Shown here piece by piece: positions 34,707 to 44,886 of a stretch of DNA of 64,000 nt (positions are counted from its first letter, which is position 1; each line of letters starts with the position of its first letter). The stretch lies in the NCBI GenBank assembly GCA_029204225.1, contig CM055107.1, positions 5,588,900 to 5,652,899 on the forward strand. The letters run 5' to 3'. This DNA is from Diphasiastrum complanatum (lineage: Eukaryota; Streptophyta; Lycopodiopsida; Lycopodiales; Lycopodiaceae). The position numbers and the translations under genes are program-made. The notes beneath the pieces are model-generated. The model was not told where the DNA came from. It was given only the letters and a program-made list of their open reading frames with translations, and did not search any database.

Positions 34707-34925
34707 TCTCAATGGTTTTTTGCTTTTATTTGCTTTTCAATTTTTTGTTTTCAGTATTTAAATTGCTAAGTTTTTTTGGAAAAGACAATTAAAAAAAAAA
34801 TTGAGAAAAGACTGATGAGCAAAAGTCAGAAAAGTCATCAGCATGGAAAAAAAGAATAACAGTATTTTTGATGAAAAATGATTTAGAAAATCATTGTTTT
34901 GGTCAGATGTGGCCCATACAGTACT

Positions 34926-35275
34926 AGAAACCTTCGCTGAGCTCTCAGACTGTACATCCACTCTAGATTTATCTAATTTGAGTTGGGCGAAGGTTCATGT
35001 CCAGGAAAAATCCAGTTTTTGAGTCAGACGAAGGATCAGTAATATGCCATTTTGGGAACCTTCGCCGAGCACCTTAACCTCCTTATGAACCTTCGCCGAA
35101 TGCTAGATGATCTTAAAATATCAAAATTAGGTTTCCATAGGTTCAGATTATGAAAAAAATGCATTTATGACAGTACACGGGCGAGGGACCCTCTTGGGCG
35201 AAGGTTCATCTTTTGCCAGACCTGGAAAACGTTCGCCTGATAGGTTCAGATCCCCAGAAACCCTTGCCAAGATTT
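34926..35275 (+). repeat. Second CCTTCGCC motif cluster before the extra ORF
   Basis: Variants at 34929, 34984 (reverse), 35024 (reverse), 35056, 35087, 35195 (reverse), 35228 and 35259. They have the same flavour as the leader cluster (ACCTTCGCCGAG). Confidence 0.75.
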
Positions 35276-35515
35276 TTATAGCCTATTTTTACAATATTGT
35301 ACATGCTTGCAAATTTTGGTTCTTAACTGATCAGCCAAACTAGTATTCAATGTAATGGACCCACCAAATTCACCTATAAGTTGGCTGAATTCGATTCATT
35401 CCTCACTTGTGCTAGCGAAGCTCTTGCAAATTTTTCTCGCGACCAAAGCCTTCCAAACTTCCTGAACTGCTTTCTGATATACTTTCGCACGTCTTACATT
35501 TCCTTTTTGCTCATC

Positions 35516-36755
35516 ATGTCTTCCACAAATACTTACCAGTCTCCGTGTTATACTATCCATCGTGATGTCCCATCTACAACGGACATCATGATCCTTCCCA
35601 GCACAAGCATGGTCACTCAGTGGATGACCCTTGCGGAGCCTCTACTCACTGCAATGGGTATTCATGAGAGAGCCTTTTCTGGCAGAATCAACATAGATTT
35701 TATCACTCTTGCCTTCAATACGTGAAAGGAAGAGAAATCCAAATTTTATATCACCTTTCAGGGAGCCATACACAAGGTGCGCATCACTGAGGCTATAAAG
35801 AGCAATACTAAGCACGGTTCGTTGTTGGCTCTTTGTTGCCTCTTCTAGCCGCCTCTCACCTAGAAAACAAAATCCATGGCTTCCACCTGGATTCTGTGCT
35901 TTCGATCTATGAAGAAGCACTGGCCGAGTCGTCTCACCAGGCCTCGAATTCACATAGTCGACGTCGTCCACGCAGCGAGATTGTCATTCCTGACTCGCCT
36001 CCTGTGTCACGACGTCACACTAGGCATACATCGTCAACTGGGCTTCCGCCCCCTACTGCTATTCGCACATAACTTCCTATTCTCCCCACCTCTGATGCTT
36101 CTCTCGCCTCTACTTCCACACAAGGACAGTCTGTGACCATTGGGGCTACCATTCCCATCACAGCTACCCAGGCCGCCTCACCCTCGTACATCGAAGCTAC
36201 TTCCCCAAACACGCAATATTTCATGGATATGTTCGATGATTCCAACCCCCTTAGGGCCGTCGAAATTTTTGAAATGCCCCGGAGCCCTGCGCCCTTTGAA
36301 CTCCAATCCCCTGGAAGAAAATTCGAACAAATCTATGACACTATTGTCAGTGTTGAAGATTCAAGCTAGCAACTTCAACTGAAGAACCCCCAGCTGCACT
36401 TCGGGTCGACCAAGCTATAAAATCACCGAAGCAGTTCGACGCCACCGTGCTTGAGAGTTTCGATGAAGAAGATATTTTTGAAGAATAAGAAGTACTCACA
36501 CCTATTCCACGCCAACCAAGGACAGTACCATCAATTCCTCCTGTTGTTGCCACCTCCATGATAGTAGATTCTGGTGATGCTCTCGGTTTGGTCTCAAGCC
36601 TTGTGCAAGTACTAATTAGAGAAAATTTGGCCTTGGAAAGGGCCCTATAAGGATTGCCACGTAGGATGACAATTTTTTGGCAATGTAAAATACTAGAATT
36701 GAAATCTTTTTCTACTCGCAGTCCTATCCACACAGTCTTCAATGATTAGCTATTA
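35516..36755 (+). pseudogene. Gypsy-1 extra 3' ORF, N-terminal part
   Basis: It starts at MSSTNTYQSPCYTIHRDVPS and runs on with WMTLAEPLLTAMGIHERAF to a TGA at 35723, after which the frame resumes. Later pieces (35833-36072, 36133-36369) are rich in Ser, Pro and Thr. I recognise no domain. It is in sense orientation after integrase, a place where some plant Gypsy elements carry env-like or other additional ORFs. Confidence 0.5.
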
Positions 36756-37206
36756 TGTGGGTAGTATAGTCTGTGACTAAAAAAAATCATAACTTTTGAA
36801 TGACAACTTGGATTGAGACGATTAGGGTGCCATTAGAAAGCCCTCGACGAGAGCTTTTCAATGCATCCAATATGACCTAGTTTTGAGCCACAATGAAGAA
36901 GTTATGGCTAGTCAAAGTTTTGGTCAGTCAACACTTGGTCAACCCGATATCTCTTTCAAGCGCAGTTGACCGAGATATCGGGTTGACCGAGGTCAACAAC
37001 GCTTGAAAGAGATATCGGGTTGACCAAGTGTTGACCGACCAAAACTTTGATTGGCCATAACTTCTTCACCGTAGCTCAAAACTGGGTCATTTTAGTGTCA
37101 TTGAAAAGCTCTCGTTGAGGGCTTTCTAATGGCACCGTAATCGTCTCAATCCGAGTTGTCGTTCAAAAGTTACACTATTTTTCTACTGAGTTGCATACTA
37201 TACTAC
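36755..37206. repeat. Long foldback inverted repeat in Gypsy-1
   Basis: A left arm of about 210 bp (to 36964) pairs with a right arm (about 37000-37206) around a roughly 35-bp loop that itself contains GAGATATCGGGTTGACC. Arms share AACTTTTGAATGAC, TTGAGACGAT, AAAGCCCTC, GAAGAAGTTATGG and GGTCAACCCGATATCTC with their complements. It splits the extra ORF, so it is probably a MITE-like insertion. Confidence 0.85.
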
Positions 37207-37414
37207 AAATAAAATGGCTTATTTACGGGTTGCCCCCGATGCAAAATTACAGTTCTTTTAAAAAGAAAAGAAAATCAATTTGAAGGAGCTACGTTACGTA
37301 GATTTCAAATTTGAGTGTTTTGAGTGGACCATGTGGAAAAAACTTTTGAGAAAAAAAATAAAAGGTATCTTTTTTAAAGGACCCTTTTGTGCTCAAATTT
37401 TCTCTAATGGATCC

Positions 37415-38921
37415 AGTCTATGCTTGACAAGAAAAAAGAAATGGAGCAGAGAATTTCAGATATGGAATCAGAAAACACTCTGATCAGCTAGAAGATTGTC
37501 CAACTGGATCTAGAGTTAAAAATCGCCAAACAGCATGAAGATAAATCTGAAGCTGAAAAGAAACTGGCAAAGCAACATGCTGATCGCCTTGAAAGATATT
37601 TCAGTTCCTTGCAAAACGCCCTGACAACCGCATAGGATCAGGTGGATAAGGCCGTGCAGGATGCAAAAAAACAGGTGCAACTGTTGAAGGGTCAATTGCA
37701 GATGGCGGAGCAGGATCGTACGCGCTCCAAGGTGAATTGGATGCGACCACCCTTGAGCGTGATGTGTATCTTCAGACGCAAATACCAGATCATCCGGTCA
37801 CTCTGGCGGAGATTGCGTATTTGTTCAAGAAAGTGGAAACGTACAAAGTGGCCCTTTAGGGATTCCAAAGCCGTTTTGACAGGTTCAAAGGAGCAGCTTC
37901 AACTGAGTTGGCCAAGGCTAAGGAAACCATCAACGCCTATGAAAAAGCAGTCGCTCAGGTATTGGAAGCCGGACCACAAATCCCCGTACTGGTCATGCCG
38001 CAATTCTCCCCTACACGCCAAGAAGATGTACCAATGGATACAGGATTAGATTCGGGCATGGACCAGGGGGGAGCTCCAGATATAGAAGAACAATCGCCAA
38101 TTTTACCGGCAGTGCAAGTGGGTCCATCCTCATCAAGGACCACACCTCTATTCAGAAGACCCATCAGCGTCGAGGACCAGATCTAGAGCTTCTTATTGCA
38201 ACATCCACATGAGTCCTCGTGTGGGGGTTGGGTTCTGAAGTTTAAGACCTCCAAGATAGAGGCCGGCAAAGAGTTGGACAAAATACCTGCATTGGGAGAG
38301 CAGCCGACATGGAGAATTATCGTTTTTGAGCAAACTCCGGAATCAATCAGGAGTTACGTCGCCAGCCCTTGCCAATTGCAGGTTGATCCTTATTATGTGC
38401 CAATGCCGAGAAGGAATAAATGGAAAGATTTGGGATTGGCTATGGACAAAATCACCATCCATATGCCCAATTGGCCAATCATCCATCAGCCCTACAGCTG
38501 GACAATTTTAGTGGACTTCCACCGGGCTTTACAAGCATACCAGAGAGAGTATGTCCACTCTCTAGATCCAACAGTGCGACAATCTGCACTATTTGCAAAA
38601 GATCTAACTCTGTTGGCGTCAGTGGCAACCAGATGGGACGATTGCCTACTTCCTCTGGCATTCGATCCAAATAAGCCGATGGCCTCAGAGAATATCAAAG
38701 ATCAGCTACCGGTTGCTCGTTTATACTTTCGTGCAGCAATGATGGGAGGCTCCTGGGAATCACGCTTCACATCATGGACAACCTCAAAGTGGATTGTCAA
38801 AGCCCATCGTTGTTTTCTACCACACAATCTAGATTTCAATACTTCACGCCTCGACTTGAAGAAAAAGGTGCAGTACCATTTAATAAAGATTCGGCGCGAA
38901 GCCAACAAAAGTCCCCAATAA
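37415..38921 (+). pseudogene. Gypsy-1 extra 3' ORF: coiled coil and C-terminal domain
   Basis: 37415-37860 encodes heptad-rich helix (DKKKEMEQRISDMES, LELKIAKQHEDKSEAEKKL, QVDKAVQDAKKQVQLLKGQ) with several stops. 37908 to 38921 is one frame broken only by a TAG at 38184-38186. It has an acidic linker (MDTGLDSGMDQGG) and then a 240-residue globular part with LDKIPALGEQPTWRIIVFE, NWPIIHQPYSWTILVDFH, RWDDCLLPLAFD and KVQYHLIKIRREANKSPQ. It stops about 40 bp before the polypurine tract. No known family is recognised. The low stop density suggests it was under selection until recently. Confidence 0.55.
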
Positions 38922-38956
38922 CTGCATCTCGCAGGTGTCGTGGGACCACCACCAGT

Positions 38957-38971
38957 TTTGGTGGGGGATAC
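38957..38971 (+). promoter_or_regulatory. Gypsy-1 polypurine tract
   Basis: TTTTGGTGGGGGATAC immediately before the 3' LTR. Confidence 0.75.
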
Positions 38972-39690
38972 TGTTAGAGGGTTTGCGGATCCCAAGGCAA
39001 CCCTAACCCTAGTTAATAAGTGAGAGGGATTTGGCACCCTGCGTGTGTAAGTCCAACCCGATGATCACATAGAGAGTTGATTAGTTACAAGTCAATAAAA
39101 GGACTTTCGGCCTTTTGGCGGGACTTTTAATGTCGCAGGGCCTAAATGTCAAGTTAGTGAATAAAGTTGGATTTCCCTCCAAATTGGATGGTTCTCGCTC
39201 TTTTTTAGATTTGAATGATTAGAGAGGCAAAAATGAACCAATAGGATTCAGAGGCCAGGGTCCTCCTCTCTATTATAAAAAGGGACCAACTCGAGTTCCT
39301 ACACATGTTCATTTCCTCATTTCAATAAAGCAGATTGGTTCTCTTCAGGAATGGATTGATGAATGTTCTTGCTCTCTATCACTTTTCCTCCATCTCTCAT
39401 GCTTTCTTTGGATTTGCTAATTGTTGGATCTGAATATTATTGGAATTGTGTGTTATTATATTTTTTATGAGAGAGAAAGGGTAAGCTATCTTTGTTGTGG
39501 ATTGTAGTGTTAATGGATCGTAGGGTAATGCATGTTAGAGTTAGATGTGAATCCTCCATTCATGATTGAAATCTGAACTATACTATCGCTCTCATGGGAA
39601 CGAACCTACGCATGACAACTAACTTCATCTCTTTGATGGTAGATTGACTATATCTTGGATTCAGGTTAGGCAAGAAAGAAACCCACTACA
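38972..39690 (+). repeat. Gypsy-1 3' LTR (719 bp)
   Basis: It starts TGTTAGAGGG and ends CCACTACA. From 39080 on it matches the 5' LTR closely. Confidence 0.9.
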
Positions 39691-39773
39691 CTAACTGTTG
39701 CGTTTCCGTTCGTACACGCCTACGCTCTGAGCGACCGAGCCTCCGCTGCGCTCACGACCACCGGTTTACGACA
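39691..39773 (+). repeat. Detached end of the Copia-3 3' LTR
   Basis: CTAACTGTTGCGTTTC to TTTACGACA matches 21521-21602 with a few changes; it begins directly after Gypsy-1. Confidence 0.92.
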
Positions 39774-39778
39774 TGTGA
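39774..39778 (+). repeat. Right target-site duplication of Copia-3 (TGTGA)
   Basis: Identical to 20721-20725. Confidence 0.85.
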
Positions 39779-41036
39779 GACTAATGATCCCTTGAAAATA
39801 CAAGGCCCTCTTTGGATGGATCTAGAATATGAGAAATTATCTCTAGTTGCAACTTTCAAATGATTCATGCAACCACATATTAAGTTTGATAATGTTGACT
39901 TTGCATTAAGTCTTGATGCAATCACCATCTTTGCATAAATAGCTAGTGTCCCCCCTATGCCCATTGGGAATATACCAACTATGATTTATGCATAAGTAAC
40001 ATGAAGTTTATTCCAAGCCTTAGCTGTGAAAATTATTGATGAGAGGAGTGGACAAGTTACAATTTTCATAATATGCAAAGGAGTGAACATTATCTACAAT
40101 TTTAATATTTCACAATTTGGATATTGCATGGATACGTTTAAAAAGAGTCAAGGTCATGTTGATAGAATCAAAGTGATAGCATTCAGAGTTCCACTCTTTG
40201 GTTTTTAAGTGTGGATGGATAGGAGAGTGAGGGTTGGAGAGATGGTGGATTCTTGTGCAGGCCTAGCGTCCCACTCTTTGGTTCAGGTGGAGCTAAATGC
40301 CACCTCTAGAGGTTTGTAGGCCTCACCTCTCTAAAACCTTTAACACTGTATATGAGTGTGAGCATGCGAGTGCGCCCTTGTATAATTCTTAGTTTTGACA
40401 CCTACATCATCATGCTCTCGGAGGCAGCTCAAGCTTGCAAAGTGCTCGATTCCTTTGGCTCTAGGTGTGGATGGAGAGGGGAGGGGAGTAAGGGTTGGAG
40501 GACAATAGGTGCTTTTGTAGGCCTACTGATGGATAGTGAGGGAAGAAGAGAAATATGAGAAGAGAAATATGTATTATGCACACATAACAAAAGGAGGGTA
40601 TAGGCTGCCAGCACCTGCGGGTTTCCCGATACCCCTTTCCACACCGACACTCGAAATCCTTAGGCATATGTCCAGAAGAGATTGTGCTAAGGCCATATCC
40701 TGAACCCGCAGAATGTGTGTGTGCGTGTGTGACATTGAGGGTGACATCCAGTCAAAATTTTGAGCTGATCCAAAAATTAGTTCAAACAATTATTGACAAC
40801 GCTTGCAAGATAATTCACGTAAAACGGGTTGAAAAATTATTTCGCCATACAATCAATAAAGGATTTGAGTTGAATCTATTCTAGACTACCAGCTACAACT
40901 TACTCAGAAGCTCCAGAAGAAGCAACGTCTTATCTATTCCTACTTCAAGCATGTACAATATGCTTGTTATCCTCATGATGATGATCACTGGCCGACTAGC
41001 TGCCATCGATATCATATATCACTGCTGGAGCAATTC
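39779..41036. other. Gene-free stretch
   Basis: Right flank of the Copia-3 nest. A weak duplicated segment (GTGTGGATGG, GGGTTGGAG, TGTAGGCCT or TGCAGGCCT) occurs near 40207-40270 and 40463-40525. No gene is supported. Confidence 0.5.
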
Positions 41037-41600
41037 TTAAGAATGTGCATGTTCACCAGCATTATTGGGGTATTTGAAGCTCGATCTGTCTTTAGCATAC
41101 GCTAGAACCCAAGCGGTTTCCAAGGATGAGCAACCTCCTAGTGTCATGTCGTGTTTCGCACACATGCCTTGGAGAATTTGGGTGCAGCAAATCAGTTGAG
41201 AAGCAGACGTGGGAAATGGCTTGTGGCTTGTTTTAGAACCTGCAAAAAGAACGGTTAGCATGTTATCCCTCGTGTAATGTTGGCCGTGTTGAAACTCTCT
41301 CAGGCGAGGGATCAAATAATTTCGCAGATCAGAGAGATGGTTTTGGACTTGTAGAGAAGGAATTCCGTGTGCTCCAAATTTATCATCGCAATAGTAAGTG
41401 AAGGACTGCGCTTCACAACTGCATTCAAGTTTGTCACTGCAGCTAAAGCTGGGAGTAGCAGCAACTAGCAGTGAATGCTCAGCACTGAATTTGGCATCAG
41501 CCTCCGTCATCGCTCTTGCAGAAGATGCAGCAACGCGACCAACGAAAACTACCACAAGGGTTAGAAGAAAAAGCATGAAGGCAATCCGGGTTGAATCCAT
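41037..41600 (-). CDS. Small secreted cysteine-rich protein (187 aa)
   Basis: I choose the ATG at 41600 (MDSTRIAFMLF) because it begins a typical signal peptide: a hydrophobic stretch FMLFLLTLVVVFVGRVAASS with cleavage likely near residues 27-30. An upstream in-frame ATG at 41663 would bury it. The mature part has eight Cys in the order C-X5-C-X-C-X8-C, then after about 68 residues CC, C, C (CSDKLECSC, TYYCDDKF, LICCTQILQGMC, LGGCSS). That is an even number and compatible with disulfides in the apoplast. The order is not that of lipid-transfer proteins (CC in the first half). Family unknown; the frame is intact over its full length and TATA-like CTATACAAAG lies about 110 bp upstream. Confidence 0.65.
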   Translation of the reverse strand: MDSTRIAFMLFLLTLVVVFVGRVAASSARAMTEADAKFSAEHSLLVAATPSFSCSDKLECSCEAQSFTYYCDDKFGAHGIPSLQVQNHLSDLRNYLIPRLREFQHGQHYTRDNMLTVLFAGSKTSHKPFPTSASQLICCTQILQGMCAKHDMTLGGCSSLETAWVLAYAKDRSSFKYPNNAGEHAHS

Positions 41601-41706
41601 GAGCTCAGCTAAGCTCAGCTCCAATACTATACTTATTGACTCCTTTCTTGTACTCTCAAGCACTTGAGAATGAATCGAATGCTTTAGTGCTATCCTGAAG
41701 GCCTGC

Positions 41707-41716
41707 CTTTGTATAG
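41707..41716 (-). promoter_or_regulatory. TATA-like box of the secreted-protein gene
   Basis: CTATACAAAG on the minus strand, 107-116 bp upstream of the chosen ATG. Several AATAGTTTGGC repeats lie further upstream (41731-41770, 42203). Confidence 0.4.
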
Positions 41717-41937
41717 TTTGGCGAGAAGGAAATAGTTTGGCTTGTTGCTTTGGCAGTATGCAATAGTTTGGCTTGAGTTGTGGCCTTAAGTGGGCAATAG
41801 AGAATAGCTTGGCTTTTAGGACATGTCATTCACGAGGCTACCACCTAACAGGCTAACAATGAAAATCAAATCTAGGCAAAGTCTATGATTTTCAAAGATT
41901 TCACCTTAAAGCTGACTTTGATGTGGTATTTAATACA

Positions 41938-41941
<4 letters not shown>

Positions 41942-42010
<69 letters not shown>
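41942..42010. repeat. (GA)n microsatellite
   Basis: About 69 bp of uninterrupted GA. Confidence 0.98.
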
Positions 42011-42014
<4 letters not shown>

Positions 42015-42375
42015 CTTGAAAGATGCTCGTCTTCTAATACAAAGAGAAAACATTGTGTGGCACACCACATGGCACCCTTGTCGCTTTTATCACATGTCCT
42101 TGTCGCTTATCACATGTCTATATGTGTTATCACATGGAACGAATGATTTCTAACTACATGCTGGTCCGGCAAGAACAGTAACTTTTCATGGCAATGTACC
42201 ACAATAGTTTGGCATGAGTTGTGGCCTTACTTTTATGCCAAGTCGGCCACCTCCATGTCAGTCACGTGGCTAGCGGCTCACAATGAAAATGAAATCCTGA
42301 CAAAATCTATGATTTTCAAAGATTCCACCTAAAACATCCAAGCTGACTTTGATGTCATGCTTAATGAAAATCATG

Positions 42376-42378
<3 letters not shown>

Positions 42379-42442
<64 letters not shown>
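42379..42442. repeat. (GA)n microsatellite
   Basis: About 64 bp of uninterrupted GA, at the equivalent position in the second unit. Confidence 0.98.
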
Positions 42443-42444
<2 letters not shown>

Positions 42445-43011
42445 ACGTTTTGAAAGATGCTCATATTCTCATACAAAGAGAACATCTTCTGGCGCACCAT
42501 GTGGGCCTTTTTGATCACTTGTCACATTTCTATGCTTTATCACATCAACAAGAATGATTTCTAACACCTTACTCTGCAAGAACATTTGCTTGCCATGCAT
42601 GTTAGGCTAAAAAATGAAATATACCATGAATTCATAACATCCCTTTTGGATTGAGTCTCAAATGCCTACATCTACATCACACTCTTCAATTTGACCAAGG
42701 AATTTGCATTTGAAATTCTAACTCCTTGCTTGGCAAGAACATTACTTGTCATTCATGTTAGGTTAAATAAGGAGAACTACCAGGAATTTCCAAGATGTGG
42801 CATTTGGATCGAGTCTCAAGCGCCTACATCCACTTGAGATTCTCTGCAACACGTTGCTCTTTCATTTGACCAAGAAATTGTAAAGATGTCTATCATGAGT
42901 GGCTTGTAGGAGTGGAGTTTTAAAAAGCAACTCAACATGCGGGGATGGCAAGGGAGTGATCTCTTTGTATCTTTGTATACTACACTTTGAAAATACCTTC
43001 AAGTAGTGCAT

Positions 43012-44115
43012 GAATGTTGCTGTGAATATCTCTCTCTCTTTTCTTCCACGTACTTTCCTAATATTATTCGATACTAATTTTTCTAATATAAGTTCGAGAC
43101 TCAGTTCAATTCGATCATGATTGTTCTATAGTTTTGTTCATTTCTTATTCAAATACTATGCTAACTGACTAATAGATTTAATCAGCTTCTATCGAACCAC
43201 TGTGGCAGTCTGTTGGGCACTTATTGGATTAAGCCACTAAAGTACTGTATAGGTAGGCTTACTACATGGGCCACACCATAGTACACTAGATAGTTAGCAG
43301 TAATAAGCAACGTGTATAAACCCAACGAATGAGCATGCTAATGTGTTTCGTAGAACTTGAACTAGAAATACGCAACTTGGGACATAATTCAAATAAAAAT
43401 CCCAAATTGAATATTGGAATGGTTCTAAGCTTGGAGAAACTCACATGAATCATGTGAGTACCCTCTCACTCCAAAAGGAACTCACATTATTCATGTGAGA
43501 GGCACCCTTCTTAATTTGGATCTATTACATTTTATATGAAATGCTTGGATTAGGATCCTTGTCATCCAAAATTAGCCAATCAGAGATTAGGGACAAGGCC
43601 TTCCCCAACAATAAAAAGAGACCTCTTGTACTCGCTTTCCATGTTCAACATGAGGAGTAGATTATGCCAAAATAAATCCAAACATCCTTGCATCTCACTA
43701 CTCTCATCTCTCTCATCTCGCTCCTTTTGTTGTGTTTCCTATTTGCTTGCTAATAACGTTTTAGTTGTATTTGTTTGTTCTTGTCATCTTTAGAGAGGAA
43801 AAATGGGGGAAGAGTGCAAGTTGCCTCCACCAACTGATCTTGTCAACAACTCCATGTATTGGGACTTTCCAAATACAAGAAATACAAGCACTCCTGTTGG
43901 GACAAAAAATAAGATAGATTGTTGGCTATCACAACTCTTGCTCTACAATGAGATCTTAAAGTGTATCTAGATAACTCTAAACATGAACACAATATTGGAA
44001 TTTGATGCTCAGCCTCAAATCCATTCAATAATGAACATCCTGAAAAACCAGAAACCTAAGGCTCGAATTTCTGAGTAGAGGATCAAAAAATTCAAGATCA
44101 AATTTTTCTAGAATT
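43012..44115. repeat. Segmental duplication, copy 1
   Basis: 43012-43850 matches 44887-45724 almost base for base, and 43852-44115 matches 46048-46325. Includes CTCACATGAATCATGTGAG, a short palindrome, and the start of a Copia-3-type LTR at about 43993 (GCTCAGCCTCAAATCC, AATGAACATCCTGAAAAACC). Confidence 0.9.
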
Positions 44116-44886
44116 CTAAATGTTTAAAAACCTAATTACTATAGGAAAAAGTCCAAAACAATTTCATTTCTATCCTATATCTGGGCTGAATATCTGACAT
44201 ATCAAAAATCATTTACTAGTATATGAAACGGTACTAGTTTGATCTTTTGAATATAATTTACCGTAGGATTTTACTGGAAATGAAAACAGTTATGTTATTC
44301 CTATTGTTACAAATTTTCCAATAAAATTGGACTGTTTTTTCTTTTTATTGACTGGTTTGGCATTATTCCGTTAATATTGACAAAACCTATCCAAACACAT
44401 AATATGAATTACATAAATGGAAATCCCACCAATAGGATTTCAGTAATTCTTGAAGTGTATCCTGTCAAATTTACTGTCTAGATAAAGAATACTATTGCCA
44501 CTCATTCAATCTGGTCATTTCATATTGTTTGACGATTTTAATTAAATTTAATGAGTATCTTGCACAAACGTTCACTTGACTGATTTCTAGCAATCAACAT
44601 CGATTAGAAAACTATCAGACAAGTAACTGATTTCAATTTTTCACCAAATTGAAACTCAACAAAAAAGGAAAAAATTCAAATTTTAAATCTCAATTTGAGA
44701 GTTCCCAACTCCATAAGCTAAAAAAAAAGACATAGTAAAAATTGTCGGCAATTCATTGTGGTTCCTTTTGTCAACTTTAACTTATCTATCACCGGGAAAT
44801 AAGTTAGACTTAGTGAAAACATTGTAGTCAATTCTGACTGATAAACTCAGTTTAATCAATTCACTAATCTAAACTGATTCCATAGA
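44116..44886. other. Spacer between the duplicated segments
   Basis: AT-rich, no supported coding frame. It may be the continuation of the LTR that starts near 43993. Confidence 0.4.

Larger units (their letters stand above)
28037..39690 (+). mobile_element. Gypsy-1: 11.6-kb Gypsy element with extra 3' ORF
   Basis: LTRs at 28037-28649 (first ~108 bp missing) and 38972-39690. The order is gag, protease, RT, RNase H, integrase (RT before IN, hence Gypsy). A tRNA-Asp-like primer site and a long sense ORF block between integrase and the 3' LTR resemble the Tat/Athila branch of plant Gypsy. The two LTRs differ by scattered changes; all genes contain stops. Confidence 0.88.
20726..39773 (+). mobile_element. 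Copia-3, host of a 14.4-kb nested block
   Basis: 5' LTR 20726-21602, internal region 21603-24552, 3' LTR 24553-25274 plus its detached last 83 bp at 39691-39773. The bases TGTGA flank the outer ends, so these ends belong to one insertion. The block 25275-39690 sits inside the 3' LTR; about 85 bp of LTR (equivalent to 21436-21520) is missing at the join. Confidence 0.85.
41760..42570. repeat. Tandem duplication of ~430 bp, each unit with a GA array
   Basis: Unit 1 (about 41760-42150) and unit 2 (about 42199-42570) share ATAGTTTGGC, GAGTTGTGGCCTTA, TCTATGATTTTCAAAGATT, GCTGACTTTGATGT, the GA array, TTGAAAGATGCTC and ATACAAAGAGAA. Confidence 0.85.

Noticed and set aside
35381..35515. Earlier start for the Gypsy-1 3' ORF
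   Set aside because: The frame at 35381 begins with TTG; the first ATG in frame is at 35516.
41220..41250. Intron acceptor inside the secreted-protein frame (CTAAC then TTTTTGCAG)
   Set aside because: No matching GT donor upstream, and the frame is open without splicing.
41037..41600. Lipid-transfer protein
   Set aside because: Eight Cys are present, but the CC pair comes in the second half and CXC in the first, opposite to the LTP order.
41923..42557. Reading frames encoding long Arg-Glu or Leu-Ser runs
   Set aside because: These are translations of the GA/TC microsatellites (also at 60016-60246, 61630-61940), not proteins.
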